Below are positions 17,921-27,300 of a stretch of 64,000 nucleotides of DNA, piece after piece. Position 1 is the first letter of the stretch; every line of letters begins with the position of its first letter. Position numbers and translations under genes: made by a program. Where the stretch lies: positions 51,232 through 115,231 of the forward strand of contig CANNBA010000004.1 in assembly GCA_947502765.1 (NCBI GenBank), read 5' to 3'. The notes under the pieces are model-generated. The model saw nothing but the letters and a program-made list of their open reading frames with translations. It was not told where the DNA came from and made no database searches. This stretch comes from BACL11 sp945865535 (lineage in GTDB: Bacteria > Bacteroidota > Bacteroidia > Flavobacteriales > BACL11).

Positions 17921-18088
17921 ATGAAAAAAAGCATTGGAATCTCTATATTATTAATTGTTATAGGTATTGTTTTCCTATTAGACAATCTAAATTATGTTCA
18001 TATTTCAATAGCAGAGCTAATTAGGACCTACTGGCCTGTAATCTTAATTTGGCTGGGGATCGAAAAGTTAATGAGAGATTTGAAATAG
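17921..18088 (+). CDS. Small membrane protein, LiaI/LiaF-type N-terminal domain (DUF5668-like)
   Basis: A 55-residue protein starting MKKSIGISILLIVIGIVFLL. It has two hydrophobic segments separated by a short polar loop, and the conserved TYWPVILIWLG motif of the LiaI-LiaF-like membrane domain, in which two helices form a small hairpin. Function unknown; in other bacteria the domain occurs in envelope-stress regulators. It is divergent from ettA, and its last 21 bases overlap the 3' end of the convergent radical SAM gene. Confidence 0.78.
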   Translation: MKKSIGISILLIVIGIVFLLDNLNYVHISIAELIRTYWPVILIWLGIEKLMRDLK

Positions 18089-19003
18089 TCTTCCTTGAAC
18101 AGCATTTCTTTGCTCTAAGCGTTTTTCAACTAAATGCTTTACTTCAAAATTCTTTAAGCCATATTTTGGATGTATCAACATGCTAGCTGGTGATTCACTA
18201 AAGAATCTTTCTAAAATAATATTTGGGTTCAGTAATTCGATAAAATCTACTACTAAATCAATATACTCTTCTAGTTGCATAAATGTAAACATCTCTGGAG
18301 TATGCTTAAATTGATATGCCATCATAGTATGCTTTACAATTTGAAGATGATGGACTTTTAATGTATTTATAGGTAAATCTGAAATTTTACGAGCATGTTC
18401 TAACATATCCTCTTTGGTTTCTCCAGGCAAACCTAAAATTAAATGTCCACCTAGATGAATACCTCTACCAGCTGCTCTTTTATAGGCATCAATTGCATCC
18501 TCATGAGTCTGGCATCTATTTATAATTTTTAGGGTTTCATTATTTGTAGATTCTAACCCGAACTCTAATTTTATAAAAACCCCTTTATTTACTAACTCCT
18601 GAAGATAATCCAACACCTCATCTTTAATACAATCTGGACGAGTAGCAATAACCAAACCTAAAACATCTTCATGATCCAATGCCTCTTCATACATTTTTTT
18701 TAAATCAGCAAGTGGAGCATAAGTATTTGTATATGCTTGAAAATATGCTAAGTATTTTTGTGCTTTATACTTTTTAGAAAAAAATGCGATACCCTCATCA
18801 ATCTGTACTTTTATCGGCTTAATTGGTTTGCAGTAATCAGGATTAAAAGTATTATTATTACAATAGGTACAGCCACCCATTCCTTTACTTCCATCTTTAT
18901 TTGGACAGGTAAAACCAGCATTTATGCATACTTTTTGGACTCTAGCCCCAAATTTTTTCTTGATAAAAGAAGAAAAATCATTATATCTTTTTTCCGTTTG
19001 CAT
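18068..19003 (-). CDS. Radical SAM protein of the YhcC type (TIGR01212-like)
   Basis: A radical SAM enzyme binding a [4Fe-4S] cluster. The N-terminal CINAGFTCPNKDGSKGMGGC followed by TYCNN supplies the cluster cysteines in the spacing of the YhcC group rather than plain CxxxCxxC. Other conserved stretches are IATRPDCI, KLEFGLES and HLILGLPGETKEDM. Relatives are of uncertain function, possibly tRNA or cofactor modification. I use ATG 19003 (MQTEKRYNDF), giving 311 residues, because a TATTTTTG box ends 4 bases upstream of it; the longer frame from 19033 would start before the promoter. Confidence 0.87.
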   Translation of the reverse strand: MQTEKRYNDFSSFIKKKFGARVQKVCINAGFTCPNKDGSKGMGGCTYCNNNTFNPDYCKPIKPIKVQIDEGIAFFSKKYKAQKYLAYFQAYTNTYAPLADLKKMYEEALDHEDVLGLVIATRPDCIKDEVLDYLQELVNKGVFIKLEFGLESTNNETLKIINRCQTHEDAIDAYKRAAGRGIHLGGHLILGLPGETKEDMLEHARKISDLPINTLKVHHLQIVKHTMMAYQFKHTPEMFTFMQLEEYIDLVVDFIELLNPNIILERFFSESPASMLIHPKYGLKNFEVKHLVEKRLEQRNAVQGRLFQISH

Positions 19004-19007
19004 GTTG

Positions 19008-19015
19008 CAAAAATA
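19008..19015 (-). promoter_or_regulatory. -7 box of the radical SAM gene, leaderless-type spacing
   Basis: TATTTTTG on the minus strand, ending 4 bases before the ATG at 19003. This decides the start codon of that gene. Confidence 0.55.
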
Positions 19016-19067
19016 GTAGAATATTAACAACAAAACAGTTGGATTTTCGTATTAAGAAAAGAATTCT

Positions 19068-19075
19068 TAAGTTTG
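19068..19075 (+). promoter_or_regulatory. -7 box of the 70-residue protein gene
   Basis: TAAGTTTG matches TAnnTTTG, 17 bases before the ATG at 19093. Confidence 0.45.
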
Positions 19076-19092
19076 CCTGAATAACTCAATAC

Positions 19093-19305
19093 ATGTCTGA
19101 AAAAAAAATATCCTCATTAGAAAAGATTGGCTATCTAAAAACATTGCCTAAAGATGCTGATATTAATGATTATGAAAGTCTTTTGATTTCGGAGAAAGAT
19201 GGTAAAACAATTACCCTTTACATACTAGCATCAGAAAGAAAAGAATTTGATGAAACCAGTAATTTTACTAATAGTTGGGATGTATTTAATTCTTATCTGA
19301 ATTAA
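19093..19305 (+). CDS. Hypothetical 70-residue protein
   Basis: A small soluble protein with no signal peptide, no membrane segment and no motif I recognise. The composition is ordinary for coding sequence here (KTLPKDADINDYESLL, GKTITLYILASERKEF). Support for it being real comes from the -7 box upstream and from its fit between two divergent and convergent genes without overlap. Confidence 0.55.
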   Translation: MSEKKISSLEKIGYLKTLPKDADINDYESLLISEKDGKTITLYILASERKEFDETSNFTNSWDVFNSYLN

Positions 19306-19312
19306 TAGCCTT

Positions 19313-19510
19313 CTATCTAGCTTGTAAAGCATCATTTAATTTAGAAATGCTATCGCTAGTGCTATATTCAAAACACCAAGGGAATATAGCGTGAATGAAT
19401 GTTCGAATAGCTATGCCAATTAATTGTATTCCAAAACTACAAGATTTTAAAAAGTGCTGGAAATAAGTTTGTCCTACAGCATTAGGATGGTTTTTAAAAA
19501 TATTCTTCAT
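19313..19510 (-). CDS. DUF6356 family small protein
   Basis: A 65-residue protein beginning MKNIFKNHPNAVGQTYFQH, with a hydrophobic middle (SFGIQLIGIAIRTFIHAIFPWCF) likely forming a membrane hairpin and the end SDSISKLNDAL. This pattern of HP-V-G-TY--H, then IHA-FP--F, matches DUF6356 as I remember it, a family of unknown function common in Proteobacteria and Bacteroidota. It begins one base after the stop of the MBL hydrolase gene and is probably co-transcribed with it. Confidence 0.7.
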   Translation of the reverse strand: MKNIFKNHPNAVGQTYFQHFLKSCSFGIQLIGIAIRTFIHAIFPWCFEYSTSDSISKLNDALQAR

Positions 19511-19511
19511 A

Positions 19512-20354
19512 TTATAAAATCTCTGTTAGTTTAAAAGTATCTTTTAACCTAACCCCTATATCGGTTTGCTCAACAGTGCAACATTCGCTATAGTTATCAT
19601 GCTGTAAAAATAGAATGTATTCTTGTTCTACAGCTTTTTTTAGGAACTTTTCTTTTTCTGTTAAAGTAAGTAAAGGTCTGGTATCATAGCCCATGATATA
19701 AGCTAAAGGTATATGTCCTGTGCTTGGCAATAAATCAGCTGCAAAAACTATAGTCTTATCTTTATAAGTTATATGAGGAATCATCTGGGCATCAGTATGT
19801 CCGTTTACAAAAAGCGCATCAAAATTATGGAATATGTTTTTCTCGTTTTCTACAAAATTTAGATGTCCAGATTCTTGGATTGGAATGATATTTTCTCTTA
19901 AAAAAGAAGCTTTCTCTCTATTATTTGGCTCAGTAGCCCATTTCCAATGATCCGGATTACTCCAATACTTTGCATTCTTAAAAGCCATCTCAAAACCACT
20001 TCTATCTTTATTCCATTTTACACTACCCCCACAATGATCAAAATGTAAATGGGTAAGAAATACATCAGTTATATCATCAGCTGAGAAACCGTGTTTTGCT
20101 AAAGATGAATGTAAATTTACATCACCATGGAGATAATAATGTTTTAGAAATTTATCATCTTGTTTATCTCCTATTCCGTTATCAATTAAAATAAGCCTTG
20201 AACCATCTTCAATTAAAAGTGAACGCATAGCCCAGGGACATAAATTATTCTCATCAGATGGATTTGTTTTACTCCAAATCACTTTGGGTACAGCTCCAAA
20301 CATTCCTCCACCATCTAATTTAAAAAACCCTGTGTCTATTGTGTACAATTGCAT
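19512..20354 (-). CDS. MBL-fold metallo-hydrolase
   Basis: A zinc hydrolase of the metallo-beta-lactamase fold. It carries the metal motif THLHFDHCGG (about residues 101-110), an earlier LLIEDGSRLILIDNGIG strand, a third ligand region NGHTDAQMIPHI, and an aspartate in FAADLLPS. At 280 residues it resembles the lactonase/quinolone-type branch. Substrate unknown. A canonical -7 box lies 20 bases upstream, and a DUF6356 gene follows after one base. Confidence 0.85.
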   Translation of the reverse strand: MQLYTIDTGFFKLDGGGMFGAVPKVIWSKTNPSDENNLCPWAMRSLLIEDGSRLILIDNGIGDKQDDKFLKHYYLHGDVNLHSSLAKHGFSADDITDVFLTHLHFDHCGGSVKWNKDRSGFEMAFKNAKYWSNPDHWKWATEPNNREKASFLRENIIPIQESGHLNFVENEKNIFHNFDALFVNGHTDAQMIPHITYKDKTIVFAADLLPSTGHIPLAYIMGYDTRPLLTLTEKEKFLKKAVEQEYILFLQHDNYSECCTVEQTDIGVRLKDTFKLTEIL

Positions 20355-20374
20355 GTTAGTAAATTTCGGTTTGT

Positions 20375-20382
20375 CAAAGATA
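20375..20382 (-). promoter_or_regulatory. -7 box of the MBL hydrolase gene
   Basis: TATCTTTG on the minus strand, 20 bases before the ATG at 20354. Confidence 0.5.
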
Positions 20383-20429
20383 ACAATTGCTCTTAATTTC
20401 TACTTTTATTTCTAATAAATTTTTCCAAA

Positions 20430-21755
20430 ATGAAGATACATTTAATTGCGATTGGCGGAAGTGCCATGCATAATATGGCTTTAGCGCTTCACCATAAAGG
20501 ATTTGATGTAACAGGAAGTGATGATGCCATTTTTAGCCCAAGTAAAGAGCGCTTAGCAAAATATAATTTACTGCCCAATGAAATGGGCTGGTTTGTGTCT
20601 AAAATTACTTCTGATTTAGATGCAATTATTTTAGGAATGCACGCAAGAGAAGACAATCCTGAATTAGCAAAGGCAAAAGAACTAAACATTCCTATTTTTT
20701 CATATCCTGAATATATTTATGAGCAATCTAAAAATAAAAAGCGTGTTGTAATTGGAGGAAGCCATGGAAAAACCTCCATAACTGCTATGATATTGCATGT
20801 GCTTGAAAATTTAAATATGGATTGCGATTATATGGTTGGTGCACAATTAGAAGGCTTTGATACTATGGTTAAACTTAGTCATGATGCACCCATTATAATA
20901 TTGGAAGGAGATGAATATTTAAGTTCCCCAATTGACAGACGACCAAAATTTCATTTATACCAGCCCCACATAGCCGTGCTTAGTGGCATTGCCTGGGATC
21001 ATATAAATGTATTTCCAACTTTTGAAATGTATGTAAATCAATTCCGGATTTTTAAAAATATGATAACCGACACTCTTATTTATTGCTCGGAAGATAAGGA
21101 GTTAACCAAACTTTCAAAAGAAACTACAAAATGCAAGCTTATTGCTTATTCAACACCTAATCACACAATAGAAAATGGGATAACATCAGTAGAAAATACA
21201 GCACTATTAATATTTGGAAATCATAATTTACAAAACCTAAATGCTGCTAGATTAGTGTGCAATGAATTAGGTGTTTCAGATACTAATTTTTATCAGAAAA
21301 TAGCCACTTTTAAAGGCGCCTCTAACAGGCTGGAATTAGTAAGAAGAAGCGAAACATCAGCAATTTATAAGGATTTTGCCCACTCCCCATCTAAATTGAA
21401 AGCCACTTCATCTGCAATGAAAAAGCAGTTTAAAAACAGAAAATTAGTGGCTTGTATGGAGCTTCATACTTTCAGTAGTTTGAATGAAGAATTTTTAAAA
21501 GAGTACAAAGGTAGTATGGATGAGCCAGACACTGCAATTGTTTATTTTAGCCCAGAAGCTATTGCTCATAAAAAATTGGAAGCAATTACAAAAGAGCAAG
21601 TACACAGGGCTTTTAATCGTGAAGATTTACTAGTATTTACTGACTCTAAAGAATTAGAAAAGTATTTAAACGCTCTAAATTGGAAAAATCAAAATCTATT
21701 AATGATGAGTTCGGGAAATTTTGAAGGCATAGAATTTGGGAATTTGATAAAATAA
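20430..21755 (+). CDS. mpl: Mur ligase family protein, Mpl-like (UDP-MurNAc tripeptide ligase)
   Basis: Predicted to join UDP-MurNAc to the recovered murein tripeptide L-Ala-gamma-D-Glu-meso-DAP, recycling peptidoglycan. The N-terminal Rossmann motif IHLIAIGGSAMHNMA, the P-loop GGSHGKTSITAM (about residues 109-120), the ILEGDEY metal region, and SGIAWDHINVFPTFE are those of the MurC/Mpl group, with the Mpl-type GSDD and the short 441-residue length. A tripeptide preference is inferred from this similarity; a MurC-like role cannot be fully excluded. A strong bidirectional terminator follows. Confidence 0.82.
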   Translation: MKIHLIAIGGSAMHNMALALHHKGFDVTGSDDAIFSPSKERLAKYNLLPNEMGWFVSKITSDLDAIILGMHAREDNPELAKAKELNIPIFSYPEYIYEQSKNKKRVVIGGSHGKTSITAMILHVLENLNMDCDYMVGAQLEGFDTMVKLSHDAPIIILEGDEYLSSPIDRRPKFHLYQPHIAVLSGIAWDHINVFPTFEMYVNQFRIFKNMITDTLIYCSEDKELTKLSKETTKCKLIAYSTPNHTIENGITSVENTALLIFGNHNLQNLNAARLVCNELGVSDTNFYQKIATFKGASNRLELVRRSETSAIYKDFAHSPSKLKATSSAMKKQFKNRKLVACMELHTFSSLNEEFLKEYKGSMDEPDTAIVYFSPEAIAHKKLEAITKEQVHRAFNREDLLVFTDSKELEKYLNALNWKNQNLLMMSSGNFEGIEFGNLIK

Positions 21756-21761
21756 AAGCAT

Positions 21762-21791
21762 AAAAAAAACCACCCAATGGGTGGTTTTTTT
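21762..21791. terminator. Bidirectional Rho-independent terminator
   Basis: The hairpin AACCACCC/GGGTGGTT with a three-base loop (AAT) is flanked by A-runs on the left and T-runs on the right, so it can stop both the Mur ligase transcript and the opposite TM2-protein transcript. Confidence 0.88.
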
Positions 21792-21806
21792 ATAACATCT
21801 ACAATA

Positions 21807-22112
21807 TTATCTAGACATCTTTCCTGTCAAGATACTAATTAAATCAATAAGAGTCCAAATACCACAACCGCCAAGAGTTAAAAGCATTAAGATTCCATTA
21901 GTAGTGTCTCCAAGCATAAACCTATGAATCCCTAAGCTACCAACAAGCCAACAAATAGCAGCTAACCCCCAATCAATATCTGAAGCAGGGGCCTCTATTG
22001 GTTGGTTGTTAGGATCAACAATAACTGTATTATCTTGCGTTACTGGAAATGAAGCATAAATTACTGTAGAAACAGACATTAATGCAATTAGAATAAATAA
22101 AAGTTTTTTCAT
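21807..22112 (-). CDS. TM2 domain-containing protein
   Basis: About 101 residues. An N-terminal signal-like helix (MKKLLFILIALMSVSTVIYA) is followed by a short polar linker with PNNQPIEAP and then the TM2 domain: two helices joined by the conserved turn GSLGIHRFMLGDTTNGILMLLTLGGCGIWTLID. The longer frame from 22142 adds only an unconserved N-terminus, so ATG 22112 is preferred. Bacterial TM2 proteins have no assigned function. It shares a terminator with the convergent Mur ligase gene. Confidence 0.82.
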   Translation of the reverse strand: MKKLLFILIALMSVSTVIYASFPVTQDNTVIVDPNNQPIEAPASDIDWGLAAICWLVGSLGIHRFMLGDTTNGILMLLTLGGCGIWTLIDLISILTGKMSR

Positions 22113-22169
22113 AAAAAAATGATTTTGATTAATAATAAGCAATAATAAATAAAAAAAAGATAAATACTG

Positions 22170-22463
22170 TTAATTTGATTTGATTATTTTGATAATCCGT
22201 TTTATTTCATTAAAATAAGATAAAATTAAAAGCGGAAAAACAATTACAGACAATTTATTATACGCATATCCAATTGAAAAATCAAAATGAATGAAGTGCT
22301 GTATTGCCCGAGTCATACCACAAGCATAACATTCTTTCTCAAGAAAAACTACCGAAAGACATACTGAATCTCCAGTGTCAAAAAAATCAGCAGGAAGTAC
22401 AAGTAATACAATGGGTATAAGAATTAACAGCAGCAAATACAGCTTGTAAAATTTTTTTTTCAT
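22170..22463 (-). CDS. DUF2752 family membrane protein
   Basis: A 97-residue protein with two or three hydrophobic helices and the DUF2752 signature CYACGMTRAIQHFIHFDF, in which two cysteines and a threonine-arginine pair are nearly invariant. Function unknown. A TATCTTTA box, one base off the consensus, ends 4 bases before the ATG. It is co-directional with the TM2 gene 58 bases downstream. Confidence 0.82.
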   Translation of the reverse strand: MKKKFYKLYLLLLILIPIVLLVLPADFFDTGDSVCLSVVFLEKECYACGMTRAIQHFIHFDFSIGYAYNKLSVIVFPLLILSYFNEIKRIIKIIKSN

Positions 22464-22494
22464 CTTGTAAAGATACTCATTCCATTTATATTTT

Positions 22495-22502
22495 TAGTTT
22501 TG
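22495..22502 (+). promoter_or_regulatory. -7 box of the secreted protein gene at 22508, leaderless-type spacing
   Basis: TAGTTTTG ends 5 bases before ATG 22508. The alternative GTG at 22502 overlaps the box itself and is therefore an unlikely start. Confidence 0.5.
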
Positions 22503-22507
22503 TGAAT

Positions 22508-23350
22508 ATGAAAATCCACATCATAACTATCTTAAGTTTACTAAGCATTACCAGTTTAAGCCAAAACACCTCCAACTATTTAGGCACCTTAATTCTAAGC
22601 AACAACACCCCTATTAGTTTTAAGCTCGAGCTTACAGAGAAAAAAGGTGTTGTAAATGGTTTTTCTATTACAAATATTGGAACAAAAGATGAAACAAAAA
22701 GTGAGATTACAGGCTTGTATTTTAAGTCAGATAACTCTTTTCAATTACAAGAGACTCAGATTCTATCTACAAAATCGGAAGCCCCTTTAAATACTTTTTG
22801 CTATATAAACATGAACTTGTCTTTTAAAGGGAAATTTGGAACAAAACGCTTAGAAGGAACTTTTATAGGTAAGTTTTCAAATGATACTGAATGTGCAAGA
22901 GGTAAGGTCATTCTGATGGAAGAAGAAAAATTGAAAAAGAAAATTGACAAAATAGAAAAGAAAATTGAAAAAAATTCCCTAGAAACAGTTCCTGACGCAA
23001 ATTTAGTCCAAGAAACAAAAATTCTAAAGGATGGAGATGATTTTACAATTAACTGGGAGAATGACAAGCTTAAACTTTTTATCTGGGATGCTAATAAAGA
23101 AGACGGAGATAAAATAGAATTAAAAATAAACAACAAAATTATCCTTGCTGATTTTGAAACTAAAAGCAAGCGAAAAGAAATACAATTCAAATTACAAAAA
23201 GGAGAAAATATTATTGAAATAAAAGCAACTAATTTAGGAACTTCTCCTCCAAATACAAGTCGAATAGAACTAGTTGATAGTAAAACAAAATACCCAATAA
23301 TTACACAGCTGGAATTAGGCAAAACAGCAATAATTAAAATCATTAAATAA
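22508..23350 (+). CDS. Hypothetical secreted protein
   Basis: A 280-residue protein of unrecognised family. The N-terminus MKIHIITILSLLSITSLSQ is a signal peptide, with cleavage likely after about residue 19. A beta-rich N-terminal half (YLGTLILSNNTPISFKLEL) is followed by a lysine/glutamate helix around residues 138-155 (EEEKLKKKIDKIEKKIEK), probably a short coiled coil, and then a second beta-rich domain (WENDKLKLFIWDANKEDGD) that looks like a small Ig- or carbohydrate-binding-like fold. The last part, GENIIEIKATNLGTSPPNTS, is a motif I have seen in other Bacteroidota periplasmic proteins but cannot name. Confidence 0.72.
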   Translation: MKIHIITILSLLSITSLSQNTSNYLGTLILSNNTPISFKLELTEKKGVVNGFSITNIGTKDETKSEITGLYFKSDNSFQLQETQILSTKSEAPLNTFCYINMNLSFKGKFGTKRLEGTFIGKFSNDTECARGKVILMEEEKLKKKIDKIEKKIEKNSLETVPDANLVQETKILKDGDDFTINWENDKLKLFIWDANKEDGDKIELKINNKIILADFETKSKRKEIQFKLQKGENIIEIKATNLGTSPPNTSRIELVDSKTKYPIITQLELGKTAIIKIIK

Positions 23351-23490
23351 AAAACCCAGAATCTTAATACTGGTATATTTACTTTTTGTGAAGTCCACTG
23401 ATCTATTTTTGAAACATTTTTTGGAAGAACTGTAGAGCGATCTACTGTGCCGGAAATTTTTATACCGTGTGTGGTGCTTTCGTGCTTTTT

Positions 23491-23913
23491 TTAATCTACA
23501 ATTCGTGTTATATCTTTATAAATCAATTCTATATTATTCGATTCTTTTTCAATATCAAAAGTCAATCCCTTTAATTTTACCCCAACGTAACTTTGCCCAC
23601 TAGTCCTTTTAATTCCTTCAATTTTATGCCAGTCCTTAACCATAATTTTTCCTTTTGCGCATAATGAATGATTCTGTATGTTGACAATAATATATTCCTT
23701 CTCATTTTCTTTAATATAACTTTCAAACCTATATGATAAATTCTTTTGTCCGATTTTTTCAATCTGTTTTAATAACTCTGTTTTATATTCAAAAGAGTTA
23801 ATGTTATATTTGTCAAATACTGGATTTTTATTACTGCAAATAGGACTCTCGCAAGATACAACTGTTAATATCACGAATAGAATAAAGATAAATCGATTTG
23901 TTTTTTGTTTCAT
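23491..23913 (-). CDS. Hypothetical lipoprotein
   Basis: From ATG 23913 the product has 140 residues and begins MKQKTNRFIFILFVILTVVSC, a lipoprotein signal with lipobox VVSC (C20 or so). The mature part has three more cysteines (SPICSNKN; HSLCAKG) and no domain I recognise. The frame extends upstream to 23982, but that part has no signal features. Flanking DNA on both sides looks poorly coding. Confidence 0.65.
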   Translation of the reverse strand: MKQKTNRFIFILFVILTVVSCESPICSNKNPVFDKYNINSFEYKTELLKQIEKIGQKNLSYRFESYIKENEKEYIIVNIQNHSLCAKGKIMVKDWHKIEGIKRTSGQSYVGVKLKGLTFDIEKESNNIELIYKDITRIVD

Positions 23914-24312
23914 TGTTTCTCTATTAATGCTTATGGCTTGCCGTGTAAACATAGGTATTTTATTTTTAAAATGAAAGAGCATGAAAAGGGTGTTTCAAAA
24001 AAATTATCTAATGCTTTAGACGAATTTATCTATGGGAAAAAGAATTTTCTAAAAAAGCTCAAACTATGGAGCGAGATGCCCACTAAACATAAAATGCTAG
24101 ATAGTGTTTTTCTCTATCGTCTTTTTGCATTCCAGCAGTTTCATCCATAAACTTATTTCTAGCAACCCTGGTTTTAAATACCCAAATACAAATGGTGTCT
24201 TTACTGTGATAAATTGCTTTCAACTCATCATCTATCTCACAAATCTCTTTTGGAATTTCAGTTTTAATACAAATCATCTAAAGGCTCTTAATGAATATCT
24301 CTAATGGTTTTT
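23914..24312. other. Gap with only weak small ORFs
   Basis: This 399-base stretch holds no convincing gene. A plus-strand frame at 23971-24150 (59 residues, MKEHEKGVSKKLSNALDEF) and a minus-strand frame at 24083-24277 (64 residues, ending ARNKFMDETAGMQKDDREKH) overlap each other. Neither has a recognisable domain, promoter or start signal. They could be remnants of a decayed gene. The 140 bases at 23351-23490 on the other side of the lipoprotein gene also hold nothing I can name. Confidence 0.4.
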
Positions 24313-27300
24313 TTATTTTACTATCATTTTAATTTGGCTTAAAGCATTTATCTGTGTCAAAAAATCTTTATCCAAGCTAACCTTCATTTTTCTTGAAAGT
24401 AAATCTACTTCATATTTATTAAGAGGATCTACTACATTTATAACTAACGAGTGTTTTCCTGATTTCTTACTCGCTAAAGTGGAGATCTCCCCTACTAAAC
24501 TTTCAGAAATATCATTAAGATCTAGCCTTAGTACAATATCTCTCACCTGTTTATCCATAATCTCGGCTAACAAATCAATAGAGGAAATTTTGAATTCTAA
24601 ATCCTCATTGTAAAATTTCTTTTTAACTTTTCCGCTTAAGTGAAGCAACCATCCCTCTGTCAAGTAAGCTTTAAAGTTAATGTAATCATCACCAAACAAA
24701 TAAAAGCTATACGAATTATGATAATCTTCCAAATGTAAAACACCAAATGGCTTGCCCGTTTTAGTCTCCTTATGCTCCACCTCAGTTACAACCCCACAAA
24801 GACGCAAATCTTTACCATTAATCTTGTCCATATTATTGAGCATTGAAAGATCTCCATTACAGAAATTATCTATTTCCAGTTTATAATCATCTAAAGGATG
24901 GCCTGAAATATAAATCCCTACAACTTCTTTTTCTTTGGAAAGTATTTCCATAGTTGTCCATGGCGGTGTGTCAGAAGGAATGGGAGCCTGAATGGAAGCC
25001 TCAGTACTCTCTCCAAACATATCAAACTGATTGGAATTTGAGCTATACCTTACTTTATTGCCGAACTTTATCATATTTTCCAAATAAGATTGACCATTAT
25101 CTTCTTTGGAAAAGTACTGATATCTTTTTAGCTTAAAAGAATCAAAACCACCAGAATATGCCAAACTATCTAATGCTCTTTTATTGGCTGAACGCAAATC
25201 AACACGCATCATAAAATCATCAAAAGCAATATAATTACCATGCTGCTTCCTCTCATTTACAATGGCCTCCACAGCTCCTTCACCAACACCCTTAACTGCC
25301 CCTAATCCAAATCGAATTTCTCCATTTTTGTTTACAGCAAACTTGTAAAAACTCTCATTCACATCAGGCCCTAAAACAGAAACTCCCATTCTTTTACACT
25401 CTTCCATAAAGTAAGTAATATCTTTTATATCATTCATATGATTGGTAAGTAAAGAGGCCATCAATTCAGAAGGATAATATGCCTTTAAATATGCGGTTTG
25501 ATAAGCAATAAGCGCATAACAAGTAGAGTGTGATTTGTTAAAAGCATAAGAGGCAAAAGCCTCCCAATCTGTCCAAATTTTTTCTACAGTCTTTAGATCA
25601 AATCCATTTTCAGCACAGCCATCAAAAAACTTAGGTTTTAATTTATCTAGTACCGCTTTAATCTTTTTACCCATACCCTTTCTCAATAAATCAGCATCAC
25701 CCTTTGAAAAGCCAGCTAACTTTTGAGACAGCAACATTACTTGCTCCTGATAAACGGTAATCCCATAAGTTCCCGATAAAAATTCTTGCATCTCTGGTAA
25801 ATCATAGGCAATAGCTTCCTTTCCGTGCTTACGCTTAATATAATTAGGAATATACTCCATAGGACCAGGACGATAAAGTGCATTCATAGCAATTAAATCA
25901 TCAAATTTATCTGGTTTTAACTGCTTTAAATGAGCCTTCATTCCATCAGAAGAAAACTGAAATATACCTGAAGTTTCAGCATTTTGGAAAATCTTAAAAG
26001 TTTTATCATCATCCAAAGTAATGGCATCAATATCAAGATTTACATTGTGTAATTTTTTAATGATTTTTTGACAATCCTTGATTATAGTAAGATTTCTTAA
26101 ACCAAGAAAGTCCATTTTAAGTAAACCAGCATCCTCCACAACACTATTATCAAACTGAGTTACCATTAAATCGGAATCCTTGGCACGAGTGATAGGGATT
26201 AAATCCATCAATGGCTTAGGAGCAATAATAACTCCACAAGCATGTGTTCCAATATTTCGCACATTTCCTTCTAGCTTACGAGCTAAATTAATAGTTTCAG
26301 CTGTTAAATCAGAGCCCTTGGATAAAGCAATCAACTCTTTAGTATTGGTGAGTTGATCTCCTTTAACTTTTTCCTTTAAAGTTATATCATCCCAAGAGAA
26401 AATTTCATCTAATGAAGTCATGTCTGGCACCAATTTAGCAGCTCTATCTGCTTCAAATAAAGGTAAATCTAAAACCCTAGCGGTATCGCGAATAGAAGAC
26501 TTTGCAGCCATAGTTCCATATGTGATAATTTGAGCTACATTTTCTTTGCCATATTTATTAACTACCCAATCAATAATACGCCCTCTACCCTCATCATCAA
26601 AATCAATATCAATATCAGGCAAAGACACCCTTTCAGGATTGAGAAAACGCTCAAAAAGAAGGTCGTATTTTATAGGGTCAACATTGGTGATTGTAGTACA
26701 GTAAGCCACTACTGATCCTGCTGCCGAACCCCTACCAGGACCAACAGAAACATCCATTTTTCTGGCTTGTTTAATCAAATCCTGTACAATTAGAAAATAG
26801 CCTGGATAAGCAGAGTTTTCAATTACTTGCAATTCGAAATCGATACGCTCTTTTATTTCATCAGTAACTTCTACATAACGCTCCTTTGCTCCCTCATATG
26901 TCAAGTAACGCAAATAGGCGTTCTCTCCTCTTTTACCACCATCTTCTTTATCTTTTTGATCATTAAATTCACTAGGAATATCAAATTTAGGCAGTAAAAC
27001 TTCACGGGACAAAGTGTAGGATTCAATCTTATCAATTAAATGACTGATATTAGCTATTGCCTCAGGTAAATCAGCAAATAATTCTTGCATTTGTGCTGAT
27101 GATTTGAAGTAAAATTCATCATTAGGAAAACCATAACGAAATCCCCTACCATTTCCTTTTGGAGTTGCTTGCATCTCCCCATCCTTTACACAAAGCAGAA
27201 TATCATGAGCATTGGCATCTTCTTTATTTAAATAGTACACATTATTAGAGCCAATAATCTTAACATTATACTTGTGAGCAAAAGAAATAAGCACCTTATT

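Noticed and set aside
22801..23343. 180-residue minus-strand ORF
   Set aside because: It mirrors the secreted protein gene at 22508; its serine/isoleucine/leucine-rich composition is that of an antisense frame, and it has no promoter.
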